64,000 nucleotides of DNA from Maea johnstoni (Eukaryota > Annelida > Polychaeta > Spionida > Magelonidae). Made by a program: the position numbers and the translations under genes. The notes under the pieces were generated by a model that did no database searches, had not been told where the DNA came from, and saw only the letters and a list, made by a program, of their open reading frames with translations. Shown here piece after piece: positions 1 to 12,709 of this stretch (the first letter of the stretch is position 1; each line of letters opens with the position of its first letter). The stretch covers positions 42,153,714 to 42,217,713 of the forward strand of contig OZ012685.1 in NCBI GenBank assembly GCA_963942565.1. Direction: 5' to 3'.

Positions 1-12
1 ACAGATCTCTCC

Positions 13-945
13 GCTGTCTCGTGTGTCAGAAAAGGACGTGATCTGGTAGCCTCGGGTGCAATGAATGGCATATCATGCTTATAAAATGAGAATTACAGAA
101 GAGGAGGGATTTCCTCTTTCCAGATCAATATTTATGACCTCTAAATTGGCTACAAAGATATTATCATACTTTTCGGGAATCAATGAATGAATAGTCCTGC
201 TCGTTTATGAATATAGTTCGTCGTATAACAGCATAGGTACGAAGGGCGCGATATCCAATTTGAAGTACTGATAAGAATACATTTTGAAAGGCACCATTAC
301 ATATCCCACAATGAGTCGATATTGTAGTTAGAGTCTATCTGAACGACCAACATTGGCCATGGTGTTCTATTCAAGGGGGGGATTACATCTCTCTTTGAGC
401 ACCAACTAAGCTGTGATAGAACTTGGAGAATAGTAGTGTGATGTGGGCATGGTAAATTACCATGGTAGACGATGTATTTAGATTTGTAATTTCGTTTTTC
501 GTCACTTTTTTCTGCCAAATTACGGCTAATTCGTGACTAGCCAGTTGTAACAGGTGGAGGAAACTGGAGTACCCGTCGAATACCACCATCTAATCCCAAA
601 TCACTGGCAACTTTCTGACATGCCCCTGGTGGGATACGAACCCGGACAATGCTGAGAGACAGTTAGCAGTCAGTGGCAACGCCTTATACCACAATGCCAT
701 CTGGGCAGGTAGACGATATAACTGTTCCCATAATAAACTGTAGCGATACTCGATTAATTCCACTTAATTGTATAATAAATTACATGCTGCAAGTGAGTTC
801 AGACGATCGGCATCTGTTTTGTATTTTATTTTCGTTTTATCTTTTTATTAAAACAATATAGCCATTTCTTGGTTAGAGTTGTCAGAGAGTTTTTTCTTTG
901 TAGGCTAGGTTTATTGTTTGTATTATAGGAATAATACACCTAGCA
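13..945. repeat. Left arm of an outer inverted repeat
   Basis: This stretch reads, on the opposite strand, as a diverged copy of 11,555-12,110. Shared blocks include the segment around 35-70 (acgtgatct, ctcgggtgcaatgaatggc), around 290-330 (ggcaccattaca) and around 780-920 (gtgagttcagacgatcgg). The left arm is longer because a SINE (474-707) and about 125 bp of unassigned sequence (about 335-463) are absent from the right arm. No coding potential is seen; short frames across it are not conserved between arms. Confidence 0.75.
474..707 (-). mobile_element. tRNA-derived SINE
   Basis: Read on the minus strand, the element starts near 706 with a tRNA-like head. An A-box-like TGGCATTGTGG lies near 690-700 and a B box GGTTCGTATCC near 630, matching the RNA polymerase III internal promoter consensus. 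The body ends in an A-rich tail near 474-490. The 10-bp sequence ggtagacgat flanks both sides (464-473 and 708-717) and occurs once at the matching place in the uninserted inverted arm near 11,795, so it is a target-site duplication. The tail part recurs at 36,883-36,960. The SINE family name is not recognised. Confidence 0.75.
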
Positions 946-1166
946 ACTTTCTATTCTAGTGGTATGGTCAATAAAATAAAAGGCGGGGACCTTTGGGTCG
1001 TCGGTGTTAAATTGGTCCCAAACGACATAGCTGTCTGCTTTGTCCATAAAGATTCCTTCGAGCTAGACCATTTTGACCAATCTTTTCAAATCATTTTTTT
1101 GCCGAAAGTGAAATACGGTACAGTCTTCGAAGCCATTGTTTTAGGATATGACAGATATACACCCAC

Positions 1167-2163
1167 CAGGCTTGGGGTAATAAGTAATATGTAATCAAAG
1201 TAATAGGTATTAAAGTCATTTATTACTGTAATTGAATGTAATAAGTAATTCTTCTTCAAAAATGTAATTGTAATAAGTAATATAATTGAATCAGGAGTAA
1301 TAAGTAATAAATAATTGCATAAATTGTAAATTACTTTCCTAGAAAATATTTTTATCACACTAAGGAGGTATATACATGAGCAGAGTATCTCTTTCAGATA
1401 GTTAGATGCTTTCCATGCGATTTAAAAGGTGCCCACCCTTCTCAGCTGTTTTACATCCTGCCCCTCTTTTTTTTTTCAAATCAAGATAAGCAAACTCTTC
1501 CTATCCATGACCCCTGTCCACCTGTTATCTACTGATCATATGTGGCCTGTATATAGTCGTGATAACCAGCTATTATGGCAGTTGAGAAATCTGATTCTTT
1601 TAAAATTAGCATGAACCCCACTGGTAACTGTTGCATAGTTCATCTGACACCTAGGTTATACAATAGTCTATTTTTCTTTCTTAGAGGAAGCACCCTAACA
1701 AACTAGGAAATGCAGCAGATGGATCGAATACAAGTAGTGGTACTGAACAGCAGCAACAATTCATGATATTCATTCAAATGTGTTTATTTGGGTGGTAATC
1801 AGACTAATTTCTTACCAATTGTTCTCATTGTGTCACTCAATTATGGTCAATACCAAATTAATGGACTTACTGCGTATCATTGCCAATCACTAAATGTGCT
1901 GAATAATACAAATGTTTAATGTATGTGTAACTGGTCAGTACTGTATGAATACAGTTATCACTGTTTCCCTACATGAAATGTTTTGTTGTGCTTCTGAATT
2001 TCAAAAGTATTAAGTAATATAATCAATTACATCTTGGAAAGTAATATAATATAATTGATTACATTGAAAAAAATGCTGTAATTGTAATATAATGTAATTG
2101 GGCAATTTTCCAAAGTAATATAATATAATTGATTACTTTCCAATGTAATTGACCCCAAGCCTG
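1167..2163. mobile_element. Non-autonomous hAT-like DNA transposon
   Basis: The ends are perfect 12-bp inverted repeats, CAGGCTTGGGGT at the left and its complement at the right with one base different at position 12 (GGGGTAA versus GGGGTCAA). The 8-bp sequence ACACCCAC flanks both sides (1,159-1,166 and 2,164-2,171). The inverted sister arm near 5,155-5,170 has a single related site and no insert. CAGG-type ends plus an 8-bp duplication are the hallmarks of hAT elements. The interior is AT-rich with many subterminal taatataatt / aagtaat repeats and encodes nothing recognisable, so it would depend on a transposase elsewhere. Confidence 0.8.
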
Positions 2164-2996
2164 ACACCCACTCCAGGTGCAAGGTCATGTCACAGGTACC
2201 TCGTAGTATGACAGGGCCCGAAAATCAGCATTTAGTACGTAAGCACGTTAACCATGTGGTTGTAGTAATTTTGAGGTTTATGGGAACATTCAAAAATGTT
2301 GTTAAAATACTTATCGTGCAGATTCCCGGTTGAGGTCGGACCTTGCACCTTATCAAAGACATGAATGATCAAATGGTAGAGTTTGATTTTCAAGTAAAAG
2401 GTGAGTTTTGACAATTTGCCAAAAAAAAACGAAACACTGTCAGATATGTTCATAAAGGGTGCCACATCAACTCAAAATAGCCAATTATTGATAAGTTTCA
2501 CATTATTCTGTAACTATGAGATGTAACCTATACAATAGCATAAGTGCCGTTGCCTACATTTAACATATTAGTTTTCAGATATTAAGGTTTTAAAAATGAC
2601 CCGGGTATCGAGTAGGGTTCTACCTTAAGGCGAGTACGGCCAAACTTATACCATTCAATTAGGTACGTGTTTAACTTGTTAGTTTGCCGCAAGCCGGCAG
2701 GTGACAATGGTTAAGGGTTTTATTATTTTAGGAAGAAGCTTTGAAGTGGATACCGCATCAGTTTAATTCTCCTACGTATGCTAGAGGTGTGACTAATCGA
2801 CCACCAGCCATGATTTTGGGAGAGTCCAATATCTTGATTATTTTTCATTCCATTGGAAAAACAATTCAGAACTAAAAAAAAGAAATACTTCAACGGAAAA
2901 GAAAACATTGCAAGACTGATTGAAACAAGCCAGCAATGAAAAAACAAAACAATTCAAGACTATAAAAAAAGAAAGAAATACTTCAACAATTTATAT

Positions 2997-3520
<524 letters not shown>

Positions 3521-3899
3521 GTGATAGGATTTGATTGTCAGAAATTCATCCAAACAACTATGAAATATAGAAGGTTTTGCACAGTTAACAAATACGTTGT
3601 CATCTTTGTTTGTAAATATCAGAGAAATTTAGATGTTTCGATGCCGCGCTTCCGAACTCTTCTATCCAATCGTTCTTTGTATCTATCCATTCAAACACAC
3701 ACACAAACACACACACACACACGAAAGACTAAGACAAAACATTTGAATTCAAACATTGAAGTAATTTCAATATCCTATTGATTTTAACAGGGCAGCATGT
3801 ACCTGTTTAGATCAATGGGGCAAATATGTAAAAGTTAAACATTTGTATTCTAACGTTTAAAAAGATTTCAATTTCATATCACTTTAAACTGTCACCTAC

Positions 3900-4070
3900 C
3901 TGTTGCGTGGTTGCGTTGATTATGTGAGTTGATGGCTCAAAACAGAGAGCGATCTTCTAGGGTGATCTCAGCTCAATGTGCGTTCCTCAACTGCAGCTCT
4001 GCAATTGAATTTGCCCCAGACAGCGACACACCCAACTTCTTTCAACGCATTCATATCTGGAGCGTTCACA
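3900..4070 (-). other. Orphan GFA-unit first-exon-like segment
   Basis: On the minus strand this matches the conserved upstream segment found at 19,615-19,775, 28,385-28,557, 32,925-33,092, 37,430-37,584 and 40,995-41,144. It ends in CAACAG|GTAGGT, a good donor consensus. No GFA coding exon follows on this strand before the window edge. It may be a noncoding first exon left without its gene, or simply part of the repeated unit. Confidence 0.5.
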
Positions 4071-5378
4071 CGGTGTGACAACTTTTAACAAAACTCATCA
4101 ATTCAGCATAATTTGAAAAATATTTCAGGAGGGATTGTTAAATCCAACAGGAACAACAACTGGTAATGATTTAAAGAAAAAATATGCTCTGTTATCAAAA
4201 TATGCACACAAAGATATGTAAGACACATATATGAAGGGGTCAAGATTTGCCAAATGAGGGGTCATTGCCCATAGGGAACTCCAAATGGGTCAAGGTCAAA
4301 TTTCACCCCGGCACCTTTATACTAGGATTTTTTCACGATATATAAAGAGAGAACCGGGAGAGAACTCACCTGAATAATGTCGTTTTTGTATTTCGAACAG
4401 GATCAACCACTCACGACTAGAAGGGCTAGACACATTTCATTGTTCGACCCATGACATACAGTGAAAGAAATCCTGTGATCATAGGGCAAGTTTACAAACA
4501 CCGCACGCAACTGTTTCTCGTATCGCAAATTACGAATCGTTCCAAATTTACGATTTGGAACTAAATCGTAAGTTTAGAGAATTAAACTAATACGGTACCC
4601 ACTTCAAAGCTTCTTCCTAAAATAATAAAACTCGTAACCATTGTCACCTGCCGGCTTAAACACGTACCTAATTGAATGGAATAAGTCTGGCCGTGTTACT
4701 CGCCTTAAGGTAGAACCCTACTCGATACCCGGGTCATTTTTAAAACCTTAATATCTTAAAACTAACATTTTAAATGTAGGCAACGGCACCTATGCTATTG
4801 TATAGGTTACATCTCATAGTTACAGAATAATGAGAAACTTATCAATGATTGGCTATTTTGAGTTGATGTGGCACCCTTTATGAACATATCTGACTGTGTT
4901 TCGTTTTTTTGGCAAATTGTCAAGACTCACCCTTTACTTGAAAATCAAACTCAACCATTTGATCATTCATGTGGTAAGATGCAAGGTCAGACCTCAACCG
5001 GGAATCTGCACGATAAGTATTTTAACAACAATTTTTAATGTTCCCATAAACCTCAAAATTACTAAAAGCACGTGGTTAACGTGTTTACGTACTAAATGCC
5101 GATTTTCAGGCCGTCATAGTACGAGGTACCTGTGACATGACCTTGCACCTGGAGTTGGTTTATATCTGTCATAACCTAAAACAATGGCTTCGAAGACTGT
5201 ACCGTATTTCACTTTCAGCCAAAAAATGATTTGAAAAGATTGGTCAAAATGGTCTAGCTCGAAGGAATCTGCATGGACAGAGTAGACAGCTATGTCGTTC
5301 GGGACCAATTTAACACAAGACCCAAAGCGCCCCGCTTTTTATTCTATTGACCTTATCACTAGGATAGAAAGTTGTTAG

Positions 5379-6410
5379 GTCGACATCCGTGGCAAGCGTG
5401 GTAATATTTTGTTTTGATATCCATTCTTAGGGGCCAGCCAAGGATGGATACCACCTAGTGGTGATAATCTAGTTGTACTAAATTATCACCTTAACAAGCG
5501 GTAAACCCGCTGCCTTGAATCCAACACAGCAGAGACCAATTTTCGACACAGAAGCAGAAATCTGATCAACTTCATTAGCTTTTCAACTAATAATGATCAT
5601 CCAATCAAAGCTCACGGTTTCTGCCTCCCGTTGACCCACTTGAAAACAGGGTTGTTTGTACGATGGAGTTGTTTTGTGGCTGCTTGCAACTTTTGCGAGC
5701 GCCAAAACTCACATTTGGAGAGTGAGATAACATTAAGATAAATGCGAACGTGAGTTTGCAATATTATTATAGGGATTAAGATCCACCACTGAGCATTGTT
5801 GGAGATTTATAGCCGAGACGTAGGTGTTTGTTGCCAAATCTGAGGCTGCCAAGGCCGAAGCTTTGCAAGAAACACAAAATCATGTTTTCTAATGGTTGCT
5901 GAACCAGTAATTGGTCCCGGCTCAGGGTAGTGAGTCAGGATTTGGCCCCGGCTCAGTGCAGAGAACCGGGACCACTTAGAAGCCACAGACACAACTTCTC
6001 ACTGAACATAGCGTGTTTTTCAAGCCAAGGTATTTTCATAGCAATGCGCTATAACATCTGTCCTATGCCTATTGCGCACCAGGTGTGAAATGTTGGAAGT
6101 TTTGACCGTGAGAACACAGAAGGTGGTCTGAGGACGATTTCAAGTCTTTTGTGTTTTTATAGAATGAATAGTAGGGGATTTGATAAGAAACCAGACAAAA
6201 CAGGCTTTTTATTCATTTTGAGTGTGGCACACACCTGTGTCTAGACTGACTGTACCTCGAACACGATCTGCGAAGTCTGTCAATGCCAATGTGCTGGTTA
6301 CCAATGACGTCATTGTATTCCTCTGCAGACGGAACGTGCCTTGAGGTGCTTTTATTTGTGCAACAGTCTTTTTCACTTATCTTGTTTATTTTTCACTTCT
6401 TCTGGAAAAT
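5379..6410. other. Gene-free stretch with a broken fold-back copy
   Basis: No gene is seen. About 5,790-5,910 matches one arm, the loop and the flank of the hairpin at 43,631-43,752 (shared block tttatagccgagacgtagg), but most of the second arm is missing, so this is a deletion derivative. The rest (5,380-5,780 and 5,910-6,410) was not matched to anything else in the window. Confidence 0.5.
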
Positions 6411-6548
6411 ACAACTCAGATCTACAAAAAAGAAATACTTCAACAGGAGGAAAATATTGCACGACTGAATAAAATAAGCATACAAAGGAAAGAAACAGTT
6501 CAAGACTAAAAATGATACTTTAATAAATATATATATATATATATACTA

Positions 6549-6604
<56 letters not shown>

Positions 6605-6677
6605 CAAGACTGGTACAAAAAAACGTCAAAAAGAGGAAATGTAGAAAATCAGGACTGCAAAATTAAAATACCTGAAC

Positions 6678-6711
<34 letters not shown>

Positions 6712-7030
6712 CAATACTGGAAAAAAAAAACGTCAAAGAAAGAAAAGATCAGAACTACAAAAATGATACCTCAAAAGAAAAAATATGTTCTAAAAAGGCA
6801 GTCCTGACAGTTTTTTTCATCTACCTTGTTTTTTTTGACAAACGCTGTCATGTTCATTGAATTCCTGCTATGTTTATTGACAAATACTAACATGTTTATT
6901 GAACTTTTGCGATGTATATTTAGTTTCAACCATGTATTTTCCAAAATGCTGTAATATGAATTTGATTTCTTCCATGTATGATAAGCTTCTGCCATATATT
7001 TCTGCTTTGGCATTTCATACACATGCATTA
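6411..7030. repeat. Dispersed repeat R1 with two (TA)n tracts
   Basis: Second copy of the R1 repeat, with (TA)n at about 6,521-6,601 and 6,680-6,710. The flanks resemble 2,870-3,000 and 3,147-3,500 (gcaagactgg, aaaacgtcaaa, ctgacagttttttt). Noncoding. Confidence 0.65.
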
Positions 7031-7104
7031 ACCTCTAAATGTGTGGGGATACAGAGGATATCTTATTTCATCATTATTTCATCTCTTGTTGTATCCAAAC
7101 ATTA

Positions 7105-7745
7105 TGCTGTTATAGGAACCCTTGATAACGGAAAAGCCCCAGGTTTTGATGAAATTACGGCAGAACATCTGAAATTTGGCGGAAAAGAGCTTGTTGAATT
7201 GTAAACGAGGTTATACGATCAGATCATAAACATAGAACATATACCGAAAAACTTCAGAATAAGCACACTAGTCCCCTTGTACAAAGGGAAAAACGTTTGC
7301 TCACTAGACCCAAATAACTACAGGGTTATAACCTTATTAACTAGCTTCAACAAGCTCTTTGAGATATGTACTTGGAACCGGCTAAAAGTGTGGTGGGACG
7401 AGGAGAAGGTGATCTCACCACTCCAAGGTGCATGCACTAAAGGTTTTTCGTGCTTACATACAGCAGCCATATTGCAGGAAGCAATCGCCGCCGGTCTAGA
7501 CGCTAACAATAGAGTCTTTGTTGCATATTTTGATGTGGCAAAGGCTTTTGATAGCGTCTGGATAGACGGCCTCTTCTACATGTACCAACTCAGAAAGATG
7601 AGACTTGTGGGTAAGGAGTGGAGACAGCTGTATCAGTCAAATACAGAGTTCTGGTGCCAAGTCAGACTGTATGGGGTCTACTCAGACTGGTATTCAATGC
7701 AGTACGGCATACATCAGGGAGGATATTTGTCTTCAGTAATAGTCA
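7105..7745 (+). mobile_element. LINE reverse transcriptase fragment (Jockey/CR1-like), broken
   Basis: One frame encodes a non-LTR reverse transcriptase from the fingers (NGKAPGFDEITAEHLKFGG), through PLYKGKN, LDPNNYRVITLL and LQGACTKGFSCLHTA, to palm motif A (FVAYFDVAKAFDSVWIDGLF) and the start of motif B (GIHQGGYLSS). A single in-frame TAA at 7,202-7,204 separates the fingers from the rest, and similarity stops near 7,745, before the FADD catalytic box. No endonuclease domain or 3' tail is recognisable. It is a dead 5'- and 3'-truncated copy embedded between R1 and the GFA gene. Confidence 0.85.
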
Positions 7746-8302
7746 TGGTGGAATTCTTTTTTGCATATTTCTTTCTTACTCATGTTATTGCCTGTATATC
7801 TGGATAATTACAACTCAGCTACGGACATAACCTCATAGTTATCACGCTCTATTCATGTATGCAATTTATTCAGTCATTGTTGATATTTTTTCCTTAATGT
7901 TGCAACAGGCTATTTGTGGAATTCCGGCCTGAAGGCATTGCAGCATTCAATGTTCCTCACTATATTTTACTAAATGTCAAGAATAAAATGCTCATACAAT
8001 GCCAAAGTGGTCTTATTGCATTCCTGTGTTCCCCCAATCTTTATCAAACTCATGCCTTACTGTAGTAAACGTCTCTTCTATTGTATCTTGTATCTGCGTT
8101 TTTAAAGTTTGGCTTTGTCGGATTACATGAACTTTTCGTTTTGTAAGATTTGTTTTCTTTTATGTTTGAAATTCTACCTTTTATATTATAATTGAGATGA
8201 TCAATAAAAAAACAATTCTTTTTTTAATTCAGGAAGCGCCACGTCAATTTGAGGCGAAATAAAAACAAACTCGAAAAGGCTCAGCATACGCCAAGTCACA
8301 CG

Positions 8303-8743
8303 TCACTTTTCTTTGCTTAGCACAGTTTCAACCACTTCTGCCTCTCCCGAGTTGGGCACACCCTCGTATAGGGTATGCCAGGGTTTCTTGTCGTTGACAA
8401 ATATCTCCGCAGTAACTCCTATCCCAGGGTCTCCGTCCAGGGTGCCAGCTGCAACGTAGAAGTGTTTAGAGTCGCCTTCATTTTCATTATACAAAGAACA
8501 GCCGCAGCGATTGCAGAAGAATCGGTAGCAGGTTTTGCCAGGTCGAGCATAGAGGGTGGCGGTGGATCTTTCCAGGAAGGTCATGTTTGTTCTGGGCACA
8601 AGAAACACTGACCAAAAGGTGGCGCCGCATGTCTTGTTACAAGAAACACAGTGGCAATTGATCAGCTTGTCGATTTTGCCCCTGATTTCATACTTGAAGC
8701 CCCCGCATAAGCATCCTCCGGTATAGAATGGTTCGGCACTCAT
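8303..8743 (-). CDS. GFA-family protein (CENP-V/GFA fold), intact divergent copy
   Basis: This encodes a 146-residue protein of the GFA family (glutathione-dependent formaldehyde-activating enzyme fold, also found in CENP-V), of normal length for a single-domain member. Zinc-ligand cysteines fit the family pattern: C11 and C13 (GGCLCGG), C30, C32 and C35 (NCHCVSCN), then C77 and C80 (FFCNRCGC). The N-terminal strand FKYEIRGK and the C-terminal KPWHTLYEGVPNSGE are also typical. The start is the only Met before the first motif. A splice-acceptor-like CTCATTTCAG ends 13 nt upstream of the ATG, as in the other GFA copies, implying a 5' UTR intron. The sequence is clearly diverged from the plus-strand copies, so it is an older paralogue. 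Biochemical function in animals is poorly defined; formaldehyde handling is only a family inference. Confidence 0.88.
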   Translation of the reverse strand: MSAEPFYTGGCLCGGFKYEIRGKIDKLINCHCVSCNKTCGATFWSVFLVPRTNMTFLERSTATLYARPGKTCYRFFCNRCGCSLYNENEGDSKHFYVAAGTLDGDPGIGVTAEIFVNDKKPWHTLYEGVPNSGEAEVVETVLSKEK

Positions 8744-8897
8744 AATGGCACTCTTACTGAAATGAGGAGAAAAGAGAATACCTATATCCCATTATTCCTT
8801 TCTATAACTTGCAGTGAGGAAAATTTCAATCACTTTAGTTATGTCGTTTGATCTTTCCTGAATTACGAATATTAGATGAATCAACAACAACAATACA

Positions 8898-8919
8898 CTA
8901 TTATTATTATCATTATTAC

Positions 8920-8984
<65 letters not shown>

Positions 8985-9212
8985 CATTATTATTATTATA
9001 ATTATTATACTGCTAATACTAGTACACTACTAATGATAATGAGAATTATTGTTATTATTATATTATTATTGTCATCATTATTATTATTTTTATTATTATT
9101 ATTATTATCATTATTATTATTATTTATATTAATTACTATTGATGTTATTATTACCATCATCATCAACATCATCATCAGTATTATTATTATTGTCATCAAC
9201 GTCATCATTATT
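8898..9212. repeat. (TTA)n microsatellite and its degenerate flank
   Basis: A run of TTA trinucleotides (pure to about 8,990) grades into imperfect ATT/ATC repeats up to about 9,212. Low-complexity frames of Tyr, Asn or Ile across it are artefacts. Confidence 0.95.
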
Positions 9213-11029
9213 ATTGCATACAGAATATTCTACAACCACCTAAACCTTCCATTCATACCATCTAATAGAATATCATACTCGTGCTCCGTATGTTGTTGTG
9301 TATCATATAATTTGTAATGATTCGTTTATGACGGCTGGTCTCGGGATGCAAACTCGTGTTTGATTTAAGTTGGAACCCAAGAAAAAATACTCGTCTTTTG
9401 AATGCTCAAGTGCAAAACTTAGTACTGACTTAAAATTAATGTTGGAAACAGGCATGCCATTCGATTTGATACGTACTGTATTCGGTGTTGGAATGGTATC
9501 AAAAGTTTCCCGCCATGTTTTGACAAAAATATATCAAGAAACATCCAGGTCATTACAATTGCTAGTCCCTTCAAAGAAATAAAGTCTGTCATGTACGTTT
9601 GATGGTACTGAGCCACACAGTGTTCATAAAAGCATTCTGTGAGTTGTGGTGAGTACATTTATAACTGCACTTCCGATGTTGATTTTTTTTATATTAAACA
9701 GTGCTTTTATTCCATATTTTGAGGTAATCGGATTCTTCCTTAATTATGATCGCTTTACATGCCTTTTCAGTAGTCGTATCGTTATTTAAATTGTGATTTC
9801 TAGCCTAAAACCTGATTTTTACCAAATTTTGGTAAAATTTGGTTGTCCCGGGCAACTGGGCAATCCATTTTTTTCAGTCCAATCAGTCTTTGTCATGTTC
9901 AAACTATTTCTAGTACCAAATATATGTTAAATGAACATTTAAGATTTAAAAAAATATTTTTCAGAATTTTCAGCTATTTTTCGGTTATTTTTTCAACACA
10001 GGGGTAGGGGAAAAGAAAGTCCCGTAAAATCACGCTCGAACAACCAATGGAGCTCATTTTTGTTTTATTAAGCAGATAAGAGGTTGCTTGTAATTTAAGT
10101 ATATAATATAGGGTGATTTTGTACTCATTTGACCACTAGAAACTTAAAGTTTGTGAAAACCTTTTTAAAAAACTGCCAAAAAACGGCATTTTTTAGACGT
10201 TTTTTGAAAAAAAATCCAAGGATAGGAATACGGTGCTTCTGAAAGGTATTTGGTAATTGTACCTGTTGATCACTTGACCAGTATAGCACATTTGGAGTAT
10301 CCCAGAGAATTGCAAGTGTCCATACCACCCCCACTTAGAAAATGTCACCCCCACGGGCCCACCCCTAAAATGAGGGAGGTACCGACCTTCCATTGGCCCT
10401 CCAGGGCATATGTGCCCGCGATATAAGTGCAGACAAGCTGATCTGAACAGCTGAGGGTATAAGGATTTTGGAAATACAGGTCCCCGAAATTCCACAGGGG
10501 GGGGGGGGTTCGCCCATCAGCTCACGGACTACTAGCAGAACACGTTTAACCTGTTTACATATGGAGAAAACGCATGGTCAACAACTTTGAATAGAATAAC
10601 GAACACATAGACTGATGTTTTTTTGTAAAAAAGGAGGCGCATTCCTGTAGGTTATGTTCAACAAAAGTGGTTCGCCACATTGGACAAGACATTTGTTATC
10701 CCCAGTGAACGTGGAAAATGATAGGGCAGTGACATTTGAAAGTCTCCGGTCTATAATAATTATTGTGGGTAGAAGCTCTAGTTGATTTTTTTCATTTTTT
10801 ACCCCAAAAGATCTATAACCCTTCTGTGAGGATACCTTTGTGATGTTTAATGTATTCCTCATCAGAAGACCTTTCAAGCAATGTAAACTTTGTATAGGCT
10901 AAACTGTCAAATAAAAGCAGGGTAGAGAAAACTGAGTCAAAGAAATTAACCCCATAAATCTACCTCAAATGACCCGTGGTAGTTCATTTCTTAGTTGTTG
11001 CCGGCAAATAATTGCTTCATTTCATTAGT
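9213..11029. other. Gene-free stretch
   Basis: No gene, RNA or recognised mobile element is seen. Noteworthy only is a GC-richer block at about 10,310-10,500 ending in a 12-13 base G run. Short frames on either strand show no domain or codon signal. Confidence 0.5.
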
Positions 11030-11275
11030 GGACACAGTGGGGCGGATTTCCTTATACTTCTTTAGTGGAAAATTACTACTTGACTAGTGGGGTAGTGGCT
11101 TTCCTACTGTCAACGTAGGGAGACTGCAATGACCTTCAACTAATGACTTTCCACTAGCGAAACACTAGTGATTCAGCCCACTTTCACTAGCCGTTTCACT
11201 AATGTCTCACCACTGCAGTAAATTAGCGTTTTACTAGTGAAATTTCACCTGAAGTAGTGGTTTTCCACCAAACAC
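11030..11275. repeat. Segment rich in CACTAGT/ACTAGTG motifs
   Basis: At least eight variants of ACTAGTG, CACTAG or their near relatives occur on both strands within about 245 bp, which makes the segment locally self-complementary. It looks like a short degenerate inverted-repeat or MITE-like sequence; no ends were recognised. Confidence 0.4.
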
Positions 11276-11554
11276 ATGTACAGAAGCACTTAGCTCTCAT
11301 TGACAGTCAGTCTCAGATCAGATAAGGATGGAGGCATGACTGTCTCGTATCAACTTCACTCCTGAAAATCCTTTTCTAAATGGGGCCTTAGTCTACAGTT
11401 GTGGCATCACAAAAAGAAACAAGATGGCGCCTCCATGAGGTACTGTTTTCTGTTGGTTTGAATTGCAATTACTGAATTACCGTTGCACACTTCATTGCAA
11501 ATGAGGGCTCATTTTAATCCTTGAAACAGGCTCTTCCATTAGGGTGGGTACTGA

Positions 11555-12110
11555 TTTTTAGGTTTAGTATCCCTACCACACAAACAGTGAAATTAGTTAA
11601 CAAAGAAATACCTCTCTGGCAACCCTGATCAAGAAATGGCCATAATGTTTTATTTAATGGAAGAGGTAAAACAAAAATTTACAAAACAGATACCGATCGT
11701 CTGAACTCACTTACAGCATTTTAACTTATGATACAAAGTGAAATTGATCGAGTATCGTTACAATTTATTATATAGGAACTATTACATCGTCTACCATGAA
11801 ACGCTAACTACCATGTCGACTAATTGTGGGAATTGTAATGGTGCCTTTCGAAAAGTATTCTTATTAGGACTTTAAACTTGATATAGCGCCCATCGCACCT
11901 AGACTATTACAACGTGAACTACATGTATATTCATTAACGAGCAGGGCGTTTCATTTATTGTTTACCGATAAAGTATCATCATACCTTTGCTGCCAATTTA
12001 GGGTTCCCTTCCGAATTCTCATTTCATAAGCATATTAATAGACGCCATTCATTGCACCCGAGACTAACAGATCACGTCCCCGTCTCACACACGAGGCAGC
12101 TAAAAGGTCT
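11555..12110. repeat. Right arm of the outer inverted repeat
   Basis: Inverted counterpart of 13-945, without the SINE. Shared landmarks are ctgaactcacttacag near 11,700, ggtgcctttcgaaa near 11,840 and gccattcattgcaccc near 12,045. Noncoding. Confidence 0.75.
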
Positions 12111-12339
12111 GGTTGTACTCACGTCTGAATATTCCCATGCAAGCTTGACAAGTGAGCCAGACTATTTATTGGTCTGTTTTCTTCTCCTTTTTGGTGTGTC
12201 GTCGTCGTAAGTTTACATTAAGAGCAGCAATGTCAGAAGGTTATCCTGTACTTTCCACGAATGCATGAACAACGTGGCACAGTGGAATAGTTGATACATG
12301 TACAATGTTGTGTACGATGGGGCAGGTGTGAAAGAGAAA

Positions 12340-12622
12340 ATACACCTGCTGAGTTAAAGAAAACTTATATTTGAAACACCAAGACCTCAGGGATTAGATA
12401 ACTTTTGTTAGAAGGGGGACAGGAGTGTTAAACTAGGAGTTGTCTTATTTGGAGTGTGTCACCATCATCACAGCCTTAAGTGGGGGCAGTTTTGATGGCG
12501 ACCTAGGAATTAAGACGACTGGAGAAATGTATGTCAACTACAAGAAGCCATGGCAGGAGCTGGACCCCAATGCGGCCAATTCTGGAGAAGGTGAAATCTG
12601 GGAGACGGTGGTTCTCAAATAA
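12340..12622 (+). pseudogene. 5'-truncated GFA copy fused to its upstream region
   Basis: From 12,340 to about 12,480 the sequence matches the far-upstream part of other GFA units (compare 18,385-18,495 and 40,235-40,340; shared cacagcctta). It then jumps directly into the last third of a GFA coding exon at about 12,482 (GGSFDGDLGIKTTGEMYVN, KPWQELDPNAANSGEGE, ending VVLK and a TAA at 12,620-12,622). In intact units these two segments are about 2-3 kb apart, so an internal deletion removed the first exon, intron and both zinc-binding CxC motifs. It cannot make a functional GFA domain. The 3' flank (aaggtactgga) is shared with the other copies. Confidence 0.8.
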
Positions 12623-12709
12623 GGTACTGGAGAGTAAGAAAGTTCAGTCATTGTTTTATTTTGCGTTTTATTTTCTGCAAATACACACTGTATAACATCC
12701 CAAAAATGA

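Noticed and set aside
8848-9317. Frames rich in Tyr, Asn or Ile
   Set aside because: Artefacts of the (TTA)n microsatellite and its degenerate flank.
9370-9658. Overlapping 70- and 79-codon frames on opposite strands
   Set aside because: No recognisable domain, no splice context, and no similarity to anything else in the window.
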